From assembly GCA_964440915.1 (NCBI GenBank), contig CAYTTV010000045.1, positions 1 through 27,776 of the forward strand: 27,776 nucleotides of DNA, given 5' to 3'. This document shows, in pieces, positions 17,099 to 24,331 of this stretch. Below the pieces are notes generated by a model. The model did no database searches, was not told the DNA's origin, and saw only the letters and a list, made by a program, of their open reading frames with translations. Made by a program: the position numbers and the translations under genes. The number at the start of each line of letters is the position of its first letter. Positions within the stretch are counted from its first letter, which is position 1. The DNA comes from CAMPJM01 sp964440915. GTDB lineage: Bacteria; Bacteroidota; Bacteroidia; Cytophagales; Cyclobacteriaceae.

Positions 17099-17190
17099 TG
17101 TGCGCTGGAATATTAGACATTAAATATAGAGGAATTATACGACGAAGCAATATTGCTCCACAAGAAAGAAGAAAAGAGCGAAGGAATGAA

Positions 17191-17239
17191 AAAAAAGCAG
17201 GCAGGAATGGAGCCAACCTCCGTACCTGCCTGCTTTTTT
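17191..17239. terminator. Strong bidirectional terminator
   Basis: Perfect 15-bp stem (17191-17205 with 17225-17239) of A6-gcaggcagg and its complement, around a 19-nt loop with an inner ggag/ctcc pairing. A- and T-tracts flank both sides, so it works in both orientations; it ends the coiled-coil protein gene just 18 nt after its stop codon. Confidence 0.9.
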
Positions 17240-17257
17240 GTTTGGTTTATATATCGA

Positions 17258-17887
17258 CTAATGCGCTTGTTTACGCAGTGTTGCTATTTTTTGGTTCAGC
17301 TCCTCTATGGTATTGCGCTCAGTTTGCAATTCGCGCATAAGTTTTATTTCCTTCTCACGTGCCTTTTGCTTGTAGTCATTAAGCTCTTGGCTCAATTCTT
17401 CATAGTCAGCTTTCTTTTCTACAGCCACTTTATTGCTGCTTTTGTATTTGGCAAAGGCAATAGCTAGAATTAGGAGTAAAACAAAAAAGACGCCCCAGGT
17501 AAATGACACATAGCTGTCCTTTTCGACATCCATGCCTAGTACCTGTAAGTGCGCTATATCATATTCACTTTTTTCAAGGGCTTCTTCTCTCGCTTCTAAA
17601 GTATTGTGAAGGCTGTCCAATTTTTTGTTTTGGGCCGCGATGGCATTATTGGCCTCTAAAATTTCTTTGTGCACAGCAGCCAAAGAATCTTCTACGTTCT
17701 TCCAAAAGTTATCTAGTGAAACGACTCTTACAACCTTATACTCTTGGTATGAATTAGATCTATTTTTAAGCTCATTAAACTGAGCATTCAAGGAATTATC
17801 CACTACAGGAGCATCATCTTGTGCTATTACAAGAGATTGCCCTAGGAAAAATATTCCTATTGCCAATGTTAGTTTTAAAGATTTCAT
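17258..17887 (-). CDS. Exported coiled-coil/transmembrane protein of a Bacteroidota family
   Basis: 209 residues: a signal peptide (1-22, ending VIAQ), a short linker, a helix-rich coiled coil (about 58-118, DSLHNTLEAREEALEKSEYD), one transmembrane segment (about 128-147, FTWGVFFVLLLILAIAFAKY) and a second charged coiled coil to the C-terminus (DYEELSQELNDYKQKAREKE, RELQTERNTIEELNQK). The motif QFNEL-x6-SYQEYKVV near the N-terminus belongs to a small family I remember from Bacteroidota, commonly labelled tRNA (guanine-N1)-methyltransferase in databases. The architecture has no room for a methyltransferase fold, so that name should not be transferred. Role unknown; topology suggests an inner-membrane scaffold with one coil on each side. 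Confidence 0.85.
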   Translation of the reverse strand: MKSLKLTLAIGIFFLGQSLVIAQDDAPVVDNSLNAQFNELKNRSNSYQEYKVVRVVSLDNFWKNVEDSLAAVHKEILEANNAIAAQNKKLDSLHNTLEAREEALEKSEYDIAHLQVLGMDVEKDSYVSFTWGVFFVLLLILAIAFAKYKSSNKVAVEKKADYEELSQELNDYKQKAREKEIKLMRELQTERNTIEELNQKIATLRKQAH

Positions 17888-18293
17888 ATAAATATATTTT
17901 TTGCCTTAGTGATGCTTATGGTGCTAAAAATTACAACTCTTACTAGTCAAAAAAAGTCTTTTATTTCGACATTAAATTACAGTTATGCACAATAAAGAAA
18001 TTAATCACACATGTTGTTTCCTTTTATTACTGCAAATATGCCTAAAATTATAATGTCTACGCCTATTTTCCGGCAAAAATAAAGCATTAAAGTGAATTAA
18101 TGCAATAGATTTTGTATAAACCAACCTTATACATAAAGTTTAGCTAGATAATTGTCCACGTTCCTATTTTCGATCTGGCCATTCAATATTAGGCACTTGG
18201 CCTATTCTAGCTATTTTCCAGTTATATTTAATTTATAAAGACCTATGCATTTCATGGAAGTTCCAGAATAGGGCAAGGCATACCACCTTATAG
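17888..18293. other. 406-nt AT-rich intergenic region
   Basis: Between the end of the PhoH-like gene and the start of the coiled-coil protein gene. I see no ORF with coding character, no RNA gene, no strong hairpin behind the PhoH-like gene and no clean promoter pair. It should hold the promoter of the coiled-coil protein gene near its left end. Confidence 0.5.
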
Positions 18294-19622
18294 CTACAGC
18301 AGATCGTTGGCAAGGTTGGCCAGTTCCGATCTTTCTCCTTTTTCTAAAGTTATGTGAGCATAGATTGGATGGCTCTTGACCCTGTCGATCAGATAAGAAA
18401 GTCCATTGCTTTGTGCATCTAAATAAGGCGTATCTATCTGGTGGATGTCCCCCGTAAAAACTATTTTCGTGTTCTCTCCAGCTCTTGTAATGATCGTCTT
18501 CACTTCATGTGGCGTGAGGTTCTGTGCCTCATCTACAATGAAGAAAATATTGGACAAGCTCCTTCCGCGTATGTATGCCAGTGGGGTGATTACCAGTTTC
18601 TCGGTGTTGACCATATCGGTCAGTTTGGAATACTCCTTTTCTGTTTCATTGAACTGGTTCTGAATGAATTTAAGGTTGTCCCAAAGGGGCTCCATATAAG
18701 GGTTTAGTTTCGATTTGATATCGCCAGGCAAAAAACCGATATCCTTATTGCTTAAAGGTACGATGGGGCGTGCCAGGTATATTTGTTTATAATCCCTTCT
18801 CTGCTCTAGTGCTCCCGCTAGCGCTAGCAAAGTTTTGCCCGTGCCTGCTACGCCTTGTATAGTCAGCAGCTTTATATTAGGATTTAACAGTGCATGAATG
18901 GCAAAAGTCTGCTCAGCATTTCGAGGTTTTATGCCATATATACTTCGCTTCTCCACTTTCTGAAGAATTTTTTCGCTGGGATTATAATAAGCGAGCACGG
19001 AGCTTTTGTCACTTTTTAAGATAAAATAATGATTGTCGATAGGTACTTCTTCCTTAAGAATGGCTTTAGGTTCACAAATATCATTTTCATACAAAGCATT
19101 GATGCTGTCCGAGTCCACTTTTTCGACCATTGTTTTGCCATTGTATAGCGAGTTTACGTTTTTTATTTTACCAGTTTCATAGTCCTCTGCGGGCAATCCC
19201 AACGATTTTGCTTTTAGCCTCAGGTTGATGTCCTTGCTTACCAAAACTACCTTTTTATTGGGTGTTTCTTGCTGAAGCTTTAGCGCAGCATTCAGAATTT
19301 TATGGTCTGCTTTCGTGTCGTCAAATACCTTTTCTGCATTTATTTTACTGTCATAGTCCATCAACACTTTGAATTGGCCCTTTCCTTTACCGTTCAAAGG
19401 AATCCAGGTTTGCAAGGTATGGCCGGTGGCCAGTTTGTCGAGCATGCGGATAAACTCCCTCGCTTCAAAGTTGATGTTGTCATTTCCCTTTTTGAATTGA
19501 TCCAGCTCTTCCAAGACGGTAATTGGTATGCCAATGTCATGTTCGGCAAAGTTCATGATCGCATTGTGCGCATATAAAATCACAGAGGTATCGAGTACAA
19601 AAACTTTTTCTTCTTTTCCCAT
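18294..19622 (-). CDS. PIN-PhoH fusion ATPase (YlaK/PhoH2 type)
   Basis: 442 residues from the ATG at 19620-19622, which places the PIN domain start (EKVFVLDTSVILYAH) right at the N-terminus; the frame extends 28 codons upstream through a hydrophobic, poorly supported stretch. The PIN nuclease domain (about 6-150) has acidic residues at D11 and D131 (LVSKDINLRLKA). The PhoH domain (about 235-442) has Walker A GVAGTGKT (257-264) and Walker B FIVDEAQN (361-368), then GDIHQID. PhoH2-type proteins couple RNA unwinding to PIN ribonuclease activity, so a role in RNA turnover is expected; this is family knowledge. Its neighbours are unrelated and it appears to be transcribed alone. Confidence 0.94.
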   Translation of the reverse strand: MGKEEKVFVLDTSVILYAHNAIMNFAEHDIGIPITVLEELDQFKKGNDNINFEAREFIRMLDKLATGHTLQTWIPLNGKGKGQFKVLMDYDSKINAEKVFDDTKADHKILNAALKLQQETPNKKVVLVSKDINLRLKAKSLGLPAEDYETGKIKNVNSLYNGKTMVEKVDSDSINALYENDICEPKAILKEEVPIDNHYFILKSDKSSVLAYYNPSEKILQKVEKRSIYGIKPRNAEQTFAIHALLNPNIKLLTIQGVAGTGKTLLALAGALEQRRDYKQIYLARPIVPLSNKDIGFLPGDIKSKLNPYMEPLWDNLKFIQNQFNETEKEYSKLTDMVNTEKLVITPLAYIRGRSLSNIFFIVDEAQNLTPHEVKTIITRAGENTKIVFTGDIHQIDTPYLDAQSNGLSYLIDRVKSHPIYAHITLEKGERSELANLANDLL

Positions 19623-19739
19623 AATTATCAGTTGGTTAGAGGTCGAATAACATATAATTAATCCTAAAAAAATGGCAGTAGCTGCAATGGTGGGTTGGCC
19701 CAGCAATCATCCTTCAGTTCTTTCACAGGCCTCAAATTA

Positions 19740-20019
19740 TAAAATAATTTAATAAGTCAAACCTCTGCGCTTTGATTTTATTATCGATTTTCATTTGGGC
19801 CTTTATTGTCTGGGGTGCCACTGCCGGGAAATTGCCCCTAAGGTTTTCTCCATCGTTTTTGTTTGCTTTGCAATAAATACACACGCCAAAACTGGAGCTT
19901 CGCCTCATTTATAAATCTGGGATACACTTGGAGCTAATATATATTATACCCCTTTCGGGGCATGTTCCTTAAGAGCGATATCCCTTGGCGCCATATTCGA
20001 ATGGAGGGATCGAGAATAT
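19740..20019. other. Non-coding stretch with small hairpins
   Basis: No frame here looks coding. Two small stems are visible: cccctttcgggg (19949-19960) and a longer-range pair atccct/agggat (19980-19985 with 20005-20010). They resemble the hairpins of the double-hairpin element that begins at 20020 and may be a degraded further copy. Confidence 0.45.
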
Positions 20020-20086
20020 CACCCCTACGGGGTTTAATTGACGTTTGAATTGCATCGAGCTATAACCATTTCATCCCTTCAGGATT
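20020..20086 (+). repeat. 67-nt double-hairpin element, left copy
   Basis: Consists of CACCCC-TAC-GGGGTT, a 36-nt spacer, and TCATCCCTTCAGGATT. The hairpin cores match those of the copy at 20327-20393, which is in the opposite orientation with exactly the same 36-nt spacing; the spacers themselves differ. Similar to the short palindromic (REP-like) elements seen between Bacteroidota genes. Confidence 0.75.
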
Positions 20087-20097
20087 AAAGAAGGTGG

Positions 20098-20292
20098 CTG
20101 TTCCCCCAACAAGTCATCGTACGCCAATTAGATGCCCTGTGCGACGAAACACAAAACTGGAAACGGTGGACCAGAAGAAATTAGATGATTTGGAAGAACT
20201 GAAAAAAATCCACTCTGCAAAAGGCGTTTGCGGGGGAGTTGGAGATTTTGGCAAGCTCAGTGATGAATGAAAAGGCATATATTTTAAGATGA
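20098..20292 (+). pseudogene. Remnant of a type I restriction specificity subunit (hsdS C-terminus)
   Basis: Three overlapping frames join into the C-terminal conserved helix of HsdS. Frame one (from 20098) gives LFPQQVIVRQLDALCDETQ; after a one-base loss near 20154, frame two gives KLETVDQKKLDDLEEL; after a one-base gain in an A7 run near 20202-20208, frame one resumes with KKSTLQKAFAGELEILASS and runs to a stop at 20290-20292. The pattern (IVRQLDAL-ET-KLE-x3-QKKLDDLEELKKS-LQKAFAGEL) is diagnostic for HsdS, the DNA-recognition subunit of type I restriction-modification enzymes. Both target recognition domains and any hsdM/hsdR are absent, so this is non-functional debris. Both indels lie in A-runs, so sequencing error could account for the frameshifts but not for the truncation. 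Confidence 0.85.
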
Positions 20293-20326
20293 GCCCCTCA
20301 CTATAGCTGCAGAGCCAGAACTGAAC

Positions 20327-20393
20327 AATCCCGAAGGGATGATAAGATTTTAGAAAACAAGATTAACCAGCCAAACCTAACCCCGAAGGGGTG
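20327..20393 (-). repeat. 67-nt double-hairpin element, right copy (inverted)
   Basis: On the minus strand: CACCCC-TTC-GGGGTT, a 36-nt spacer, TCATCCCTTCGGGATT. Inverted relative to the left copy at 20020-20086, so the pair brackets the hsdS remnant. Here both hairpins are perfect, while the left copy has one mismatch in the second. Confidence 0.75.
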
Positions 20394-20477
20394 AAATAGA
20401 AATATGACAGGCACATCACAAATATGTTGAATTTTGAAAATGTCGGTTTTTTACAATACTCCAGGAGCATTGGGCAA

Positions 20478-20485
20478 TAGCTTTG
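20478..20485 (+). promoter_or_regulatory. Possible -7 box (TAGCTTTG) for the collagen-like gene
   Basis: A match to TAnnTTTG 35 nt upstream of the ATG at 20521. The expected TTG about 20 nt further upstream is not obvious, so this remains a half-site. Confidence 0.3.
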
Positions 20486-20520
20486 TCAAGTGATTAACAA
20501 ATCTTCAAACTAAACTTAAC

Positions 20521-21120
20521 ATGGATATGAGCGTTTTCACTTTACAAAAGTTTTTTTTCATCAGTGCATTGTTAATTTGCACTGCAACATTGGGTTGCAA
20601 AGAAGATGGTGACGTAGGTCCTGCTGGTCCTAAAGGTGAGCAAGGCCCTGTAGGAGAACAAGGGGAAAAGGGGGACAAAGGAGATAAGGGCGATAAAGGG
20701 GACAAAGGAGATGCTGGTGAACCGGGCAATGCCAATGTGCTTTACTCCGATTGGTTGTCGCCAACGTTTACGAGTTCGGGAGGCATCCATAAGGCCACAA
20801 TAGAGGCTCCTGAAATTACCCAAGATATTTTGGACAAAGGCCATGTCGTGGTATATGAACGTATATCCTTCCTAGCTTTGCCGCCAAGCCCTGTTCCTGC
20901 CCCTGTATATCACAAACTGCCGTATACGAACAGCTCGGGCTGGGTGATGGCTGCTTATAGTGTAGGCAAAATAGAAGTGTCGACCAATAACACACCCGCA
21001 CTGCTTTTGAGCTATAGGTACGTGATTCTGCCTGGAGGTTCGGAGGTCGCAAGGCTTTCGGAAGGTGTGGATCTAAACGATTATGAAGCTGTAGCAGAAG
21101 CGTATGATTTGCGAGATTGA
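20521..21120 (+). CDS. Collagen-like lipoprotein
   Basis: 199 residues with a signal peptide and lipobox TLGC (Cys26). Right after the Cys come 14 uninterrupted Gly-X-Y triplets (residues 30-71; GPAGPKGEQG..., then four GDK triplets), which should form a short collagen-like triple helix. The remaining ~128 residues look like a beta-rich globular head (HVVVYERISF, ALLLSYRYVILPGG). A lipid-anchored trimeric surface or periplasmic stalk is the natural model; what it binds is unknown. The GDK codons form near-identical 9-nt repeats (20671-20706) that could expand or contract by slippage. Met3 is an alternative start. It stands alone between the hsdS scar and a convergent lipoprotein cluster, with its own terminator. 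Confidence 0.92.
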   Translation: MDMSVFTLQKFFFISALLICTATLGCKEDGDVGPAGPKGEQGPVGEQGEKGDKGDKGDKGDKGDAGEPGNANVLYSDWLSPTFTSSGGIHKATIEAPEITQDILDKGHVVVYERISFLALPPSPVPAPVYHKLPYTNSSGWVMAAYSVGKIEVSTNNTPALLLSYRYVILPGGSEVARLSEGVDLNDYEAVAEAYDLRD

Positions 21121-21179
21121 GCATGATGAAGAACTATAGATAGCAGCTATGAGTGCTTAAGTTTTCCTTTATAGCAGTT

Positions 21180-21224
21180 AACCCTGAGAAAGCCTCACCT
21201 TGAGGTGGTCTCAGGGTTTCTTTT
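21180..21224 (+). terminator. Terminator of the collagen-like gene
   Basis: Stem aaccctgaga (21180-21189) with tctcagggtt (21209-21218), containing an inner cctca/tgagg pair, followed by tctttttgg. A good rho-independent terminator about 60 nt after the stop codon. Confidence 0.85.
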
Positions 21225-21321
21225 TGGTATTGAAGATAGCACTTAGGTGCCTTTCTCGCACACTCCGAATCAGCCTTACTTCCCTTTAATGAAATGACTA
21301 AGATGCATTTATACTTTTACG

Positions 21322-21816
21322 CTACAAGTCAACAGGCTGAAACAGCAAATACTTCTTGACTTCGTAGTTCAATATCAAGCCTTTTTCCGATAGTTGATAG
21401 GAGTATACTTGCTCGATAGCTTTTACGTATGAGGGGCCATCAAGCAATTCATTGATTTTTGTTCCTCCCCAAGCAGTGAATTGTAGCGCGTGACCATCAA
21501 GGGTATATGTACTCATGATTTCGTTGGTAGAGCTTACACCGCTCAGCGTTCCATCCTTTTCAAACTTCAATGTATAGGTGTCCCCTTCCGATGGCGCTGC
21601 CAGTTTAATTGTGTTTGTTCCTGCGTCGGCAAAGCCTATAAGCTTCCATTTTGTTCCTACAAAGGGCAGGGCAACATAATCTGGGTGACCGTTTATTTCT
21701 GCTAAAGGAAGGTGTGCGCCAGGATCGCGCTCAACAGTGTCTTTTTCTTGGCATGCCCCTGTTAAGACCATGAGGGCAATTATTAAAAATATAGGGTATG
21801 TTGGTTTTGGTTTCAT
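21322..21816 (-). CDS. META/HslJ-like lipoprotein, copy 1
   Basis: 164 residues from the ATG at 21814-21816 (nine extra upstream codons rejected), with a lipoprotein signal ending LTGAC (Cys22). The mature part begins with GTKWKLIGFAD and continues YTLKFEKDGTLSG...YTLDGHALQF...YSYQLSEKGLILNY, the strand pattern of the META domain family (HslJ-like), in which W-L-x-G opens the first strand and a TLDG turn occurs mid-domain. About 70% identical by eye to the paralogue at 22672-23163 across the last 110 residues. Third gene of a three-gene lipoprotein operon, 11 nt after the middle gene. Function unknown; related proteins are linked to stress or motility, but that is not transferable here. Confidence 0.8.
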   Translation of the reverse strand: MKPKPTYPIFLIIALMVLTGACQEKDTVERDPGAHLPLAEINGHPDYVALPFVGTKWKLIGFADAGTNTIKLAAPSEGDTYTLKFEKDGTLSGVSSTNEIMSTYTLDGHALQFTAWGGTKINELLDGPSYVKAIEQVYSYQLSEKGLILNYEVKKYLLFQPVDL

Positions 21817-21827
21817 AGTAGTCTTAT

Positions 21828-22622
21828 TTACTGTCCATAGCATGTAAATCGTTTTGCATAATCAATTACTATATTTAAAGTTTCATAGTTTCCTTTCAGG
21901 TTGGCATCAGCAACAAATGCACTCATGTATTCGTTTTTCGTTATTTCATTCAAGAACGGCTTATAGCCTTTGGCCTGCATGGCCCGGGCCATTATGAGCG
22001 CCTGAATTTCCGCTGTAAGAATGCCTAAGACTTCATGGTTCAATAGAAATGTTTCATACTTGGCCATTGCTTCGTACACCAGTTCCTTTTTTTCAACAGT
22101 GGTCAACTGTGCCATGAAAACAGGTTGGGACAACACCATCCCAAAACGATCAAACATCAGTGCAGAACTCCCTATCGTAATATCATCCTCACCATCGAGA
22201 ATTGCCGTAGCATCCATGTATTTGTAACGGGCCAGCATCAAGGTCGCTGCATCACTTTTTTGAACCAGTTTACCCAACCCATTAAAGTTCTCCATTTGTC
22301 TCTCGGTCCCATATTGGATACTATTGAAAGCATACATGGTAGAAAGTAGAGGGTAGTCCAAACAGGTCTCTATCAAGCCATTGGTAGAGATCACCTCTAA
22401 AATCGCACCGGGCATTTGGCAGGCATCGATCTTTTGTTGCCCTGTAGTAAATTCTCCCCATTCCGGTGTTCCTGGCCGCACGGGGAAGTCATATTGGTCT
22501 TCAGGCTGAAAGTTGTATGCGTATTCACCAAGAGGCTTGGGAGCAAACGGCGTACATTCGGTATCCTGTTTTTCACAGGAAAGCATTACTATGCTTAACA
22601 AAAAAATATTGATTCGTTTCAT
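21828..22622 (-). CDS. Lipoprotein of unknown function between two META-like paralogues
   Basis: 264 residues with lipobox MLSC (Cys16). I do not have a named family. Visible features: a conserved-looking DACQMPGAILEVISTNGLIETCLDYP block (66-91) with two cysteines (C68, C87) that could form a disulfide, then a long mostly helical region (LMLARYKYMDATAILDG, AQLTTVEKKELVYEAMAKYETF, AEIQALIMARAMQAKGYKPF) and a terminal Cys (RFTCYGQ). I recall similar CxxP-containing lipoproteins in Bacteroidota, without known function. It is the middle gene of a lipoprotein operon, with META-like genes 49 nt upstream and 11 nt downstream. Confidence 0.8.
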   Translation of the reverse strand: MKRINIFLLSIVMLSCEKQDTECTPFAPKPLGEYAYNFQPEDQYDFPVRPGTPEWGEFTTGQQKIDACQMPGAILEVISTNGLIETCLDYPLLSTMYAFNSIQYGTERQMENFNGLGKLVQKSDAATLMLARYKYMDATAILDGEDDITIGSSALMFDRFGMVLSQPVFMAQLTTVEKKELVYEAMAKYETFLLNHEVLGILTAEIQALIMARAMQAKGYKPFLNEITKNEYMSAFVADANLKGNYETLNIVIDYAKRFTCYGQ

Positions 22623-22671
22623 TTGTTTAACTGTTGTCTAAAAAAACTTATCTGCCTTGTCCTCATTTTCA

Positions 22672-23163
22672 TCAGTCAATTGGTCTGAATAATAAGTATT
22701 TGTGCGGTGCGTAATTCAATAACAGGCCTTTTGCCGATAATTGATAGGAGTGTACTTTGTTTATGACTTCGAGGTATAGCGGTCCATCATAGAGTTCGTT
22801 AATATAAGTCATCCCCCAAGTAGTGATCTGCAGGCCATGACCATCAAGCGTGTATGTTCCTGTAGCTTGGTTAGTGGAGGTTACACCGCTCACCGTCCCA
22901 TCTTCCTCAAAAATCAATGTATAGGTGTTTCCCTCCGATGGCTTTGCCAGCTTAATAGTGTTTGTTCCTGAGTCAGCGAAGCCTATAAGCTTCCACTTTG
23001 TCCCTACAAAGGGCAGAGAAATATAATCCGGGTCATCGGGTATCTCCGCTAGGGGAATACCTATGCTTGTCTCTGGCTGAACAGTGTCCTTGTTTTCGCA
23101 AGCCCCTAATATGATGAAGAGGGCAATCAATATAAATACGGTGTTTGGTGCGCTTATTTTCAT
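22672..23163 (-). CDS. META/HslJ-like lipoprotein, copy 2
   Basis: 163 residues from the ATG at 23161-23163; the frame extends nine codons upstream but the ATG gives a proper signal ending ILGAC (Cys22). Same layout as copy 1: GTKWKLIGFADSG, YTLIFEEDGTVSG, YTLDGHGLQI, HSYQLSAKGLLLNY. The pre-domain linker (KDTVQPETSIGIPLAEIPDD) also aligns with copy 1, so the whole gene was duplicated, not only the domain. First gene of the operon. The two copies differ mainly in the region 95-130 (INELYDGPLYLEVINKV versus INELLDGPSYVKAIEQV). Confidence 0.8.
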   Translation of the reverse strand: MKISAPNTVFILIALFIILGACENKDTVQPETSIGIPLAEIPDDPDYISLPFVGTKWKLIGFADSGTNTIKLAKPSEGNTYTLIFEEDGTVSGVTSTNQATGTYTLDGHGLQITTWGMTYINELYDGPLYLEVINKVHSYQLSAKGLLLNYAPHKYLLFRPID

Positions 23164-23266
23164 ATTAGGCCTGTTTTTTATTAGACACATCTTTATGGCA
23201 AATGGTGGTAATCCATAGCACTAAAAATCTTTTTGTGCTATTCACCTTGGGTAAATCAAGTAAATT

Positions 23267-23287
23267 TATGCACTATTGTTGTGCATA
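23267..23287. promoter_or_regulatory. Small palindrome upstream of the META lipoprotein operon
   Basis: Perfect 7-bp arms tatgcac/gtgcata with a 7-nt centre, about 105 nt upstream of the first lipoprotein start. Size and position would suit an operator, but no regulator is known and chance occurrence in AT-rich DNA is possible. Confidence 0.25.
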
Positions 23288-23509
23288 ACGGTCAGATGCA
23301 TAGATGATTGACTTGGATTTTTAGAAATACAATGTAATCAATATTTTATACTTCTAAAGGTGTTGTCGAGAAATCTATAGGGGATCGTATTGAGGCTTTC
23401 TTCCTCCCTATCGGGGCATTCTCCAATGGAGATTTTCCTGTATAAATCTATGTGCTTAAAAATCTTATAAGGTGCACGTGCTTGCTTTTTAGGGGCTGTT
23501 TGAGAGGCC
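23288..23509. other. Intergenic sequence without recognised features
   Basis: Between the META lipoprotein operon and the candidate RNA. It is AT-rich with no coding frame and no clear repeat. It should contain the promoter of the lipoprotein operon toward its left end. Confidence 0.4.
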
Positions 23510-23597
23510 GTTGCGTCAGGGATGTAGGCATTGTTTGAGCCCGAAAGGGGTTTTTGTGGGAGGCAGGCGAGTGCCGAGAGCCCGCCCGGACGCCCAA
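23510..23597 (-). ncRNA. Candidate structured RNA element downstream of the AlbA_2 gene
   Basis: Read on the minus strand, about 45 nt after the AlbA_2 stop, this GC-rich block opens with GGGCGTCC and ends with CCCTGACGC. Three pairings are visible: an outer GCGT/ACGC closing stem (23590-23593 with 23513-23516), a 7-bp stem GGCGGGC/GCCTGCC (23580-23586 with 23562-23568) that needs a G-U pair on the minus strand and would be C/A on the plus strand, and a small ccc-tttc-ggg hairpin. I associate the GGGCGT...CCCTGACGC frame with a recurrent 3'-end element in Bacteroidota intergenic regions, possibly the published Flavo-1 RNA motif; this is from memory and untested. Confidence 0.45.
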
Positions 23598-23640
23598 AAA
23601 TGTTTTTTATGAAGCGGAAATGAGAGCATCAGCGGATGAT

Positions 23641-24288
23641 TTACGCATCGCCCGTGTCTGCCAATTTGTACATGTCCATGCCCTCTCTAGGCTCTATGGT
23701 GAGGACTTTTGCCAATACGAGCAAGATGAGGGTTTTGGAAGCGTAGTATTTCTTGATATTAGCGAGCGCAGCAAACTGGGGCAGGGTGATTGCTCCATGC
23801 GTGTCGAGATATTGCATCAGCAGCTTTTCTTTCTCGCCGAAGGTGAATCGCGTGTCTTTGGGCTTGCGCTGTCTCCTCAATATTTCGCGCATTTCCTTGC
23901 TGGCCTGAATGCTCCGGTCCTGTGCACGCACATACACTTTGGTGCTTTCGGCTTGCTTTACGGCGTGCGGCTTTCTTTTGCTGGCCGCTATGCTGTAGTA
24001 GATGACCGACCGTTTTCTTGAGATGGGCACAATCTCAGAATCCAATGATATGGGAGGTTTGCAGTGTTTTTGAATGGCATTTTCCAGCGCATAGGCTTCT
24101 TCCTCGGCGTCTTTTAGTCCCAAAATGGTGCCGTCGTCGTCTACACCTATAAGCAAACTGCCCCCTTGGGAATTGGCAAATGCCACAATTTCCCTGACGA
24201 TTTTTTCGGGATGTTCTACTTTGTGTTTAAACTCCAGTGTTGTCCCTTCTCCCTGGCTCACCAAGGCTTGTATTTCCTTGATAGTCAT
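23641..24288 (-). CDS. AlbA_2 (Schlafen-like) domain DNA-binding protein
   Basis: 215 residues from the ATG at 24286-24288; a TTG at 24355-24357 would add 23 residues and overlap the upstream gene by 26 nt. The N-terminal AlbA_2 domain (about 14-130) shows LEFKHKV, IVREIVAFANSQGGSLLIGVDDDGTILGL and the RAQDRSI segment typical of this family, formerly labelled divergent AAA_4. The C-terminal ~70 residues (FGEKEKLLMQYLDTHGAITLPQFAALANI) look like a winged helix. It is probably a transcription-regulating DNA-binding protein. It is the last gene of the VWA-AAA operon, 43 nt after the ATPase gene, and is followed by a candidate structured RNA. Confidence 0.88.
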   Translation of the reverse strand: MTIKEIQALVSQGEGTTLEFKHKVEHPEKIVREIVAFANSQGGSLLIGVDDDGTILGLKDAEEEAYALENAIQKHCKPPISLDSEIVPISRKRSVIYYSIAASKRKPHAVKQAESTKVYVRAQDRSIQASKEMREILRRQRKPKDTRFTFGEKEKLLMQYLDTHGAITLPQFAALANIKKYYASKTLILLVLAKVLTIEPREGMDMYKLADTGDA

Positions 24289-24331
24289 TATTCTAAAGTT
24301 GGTTTTGTGCCCTCGCTTCTTTTTACTGGTT

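Noticed and set aside
20505..20735. Minus-strand frame with proline/serine-rich PLSP repeats
   Set aside because: It is the antisense of the collagen-like GDK triplets; the repeat arises from the real plus-strand gene.
23554..24021. Plus-strand open frame of about 155 codons
   Set aside because: It lies mostly antisense to the AlbA_2 gene, which has clear domain motifs, and its own product matches nothing I recognise.
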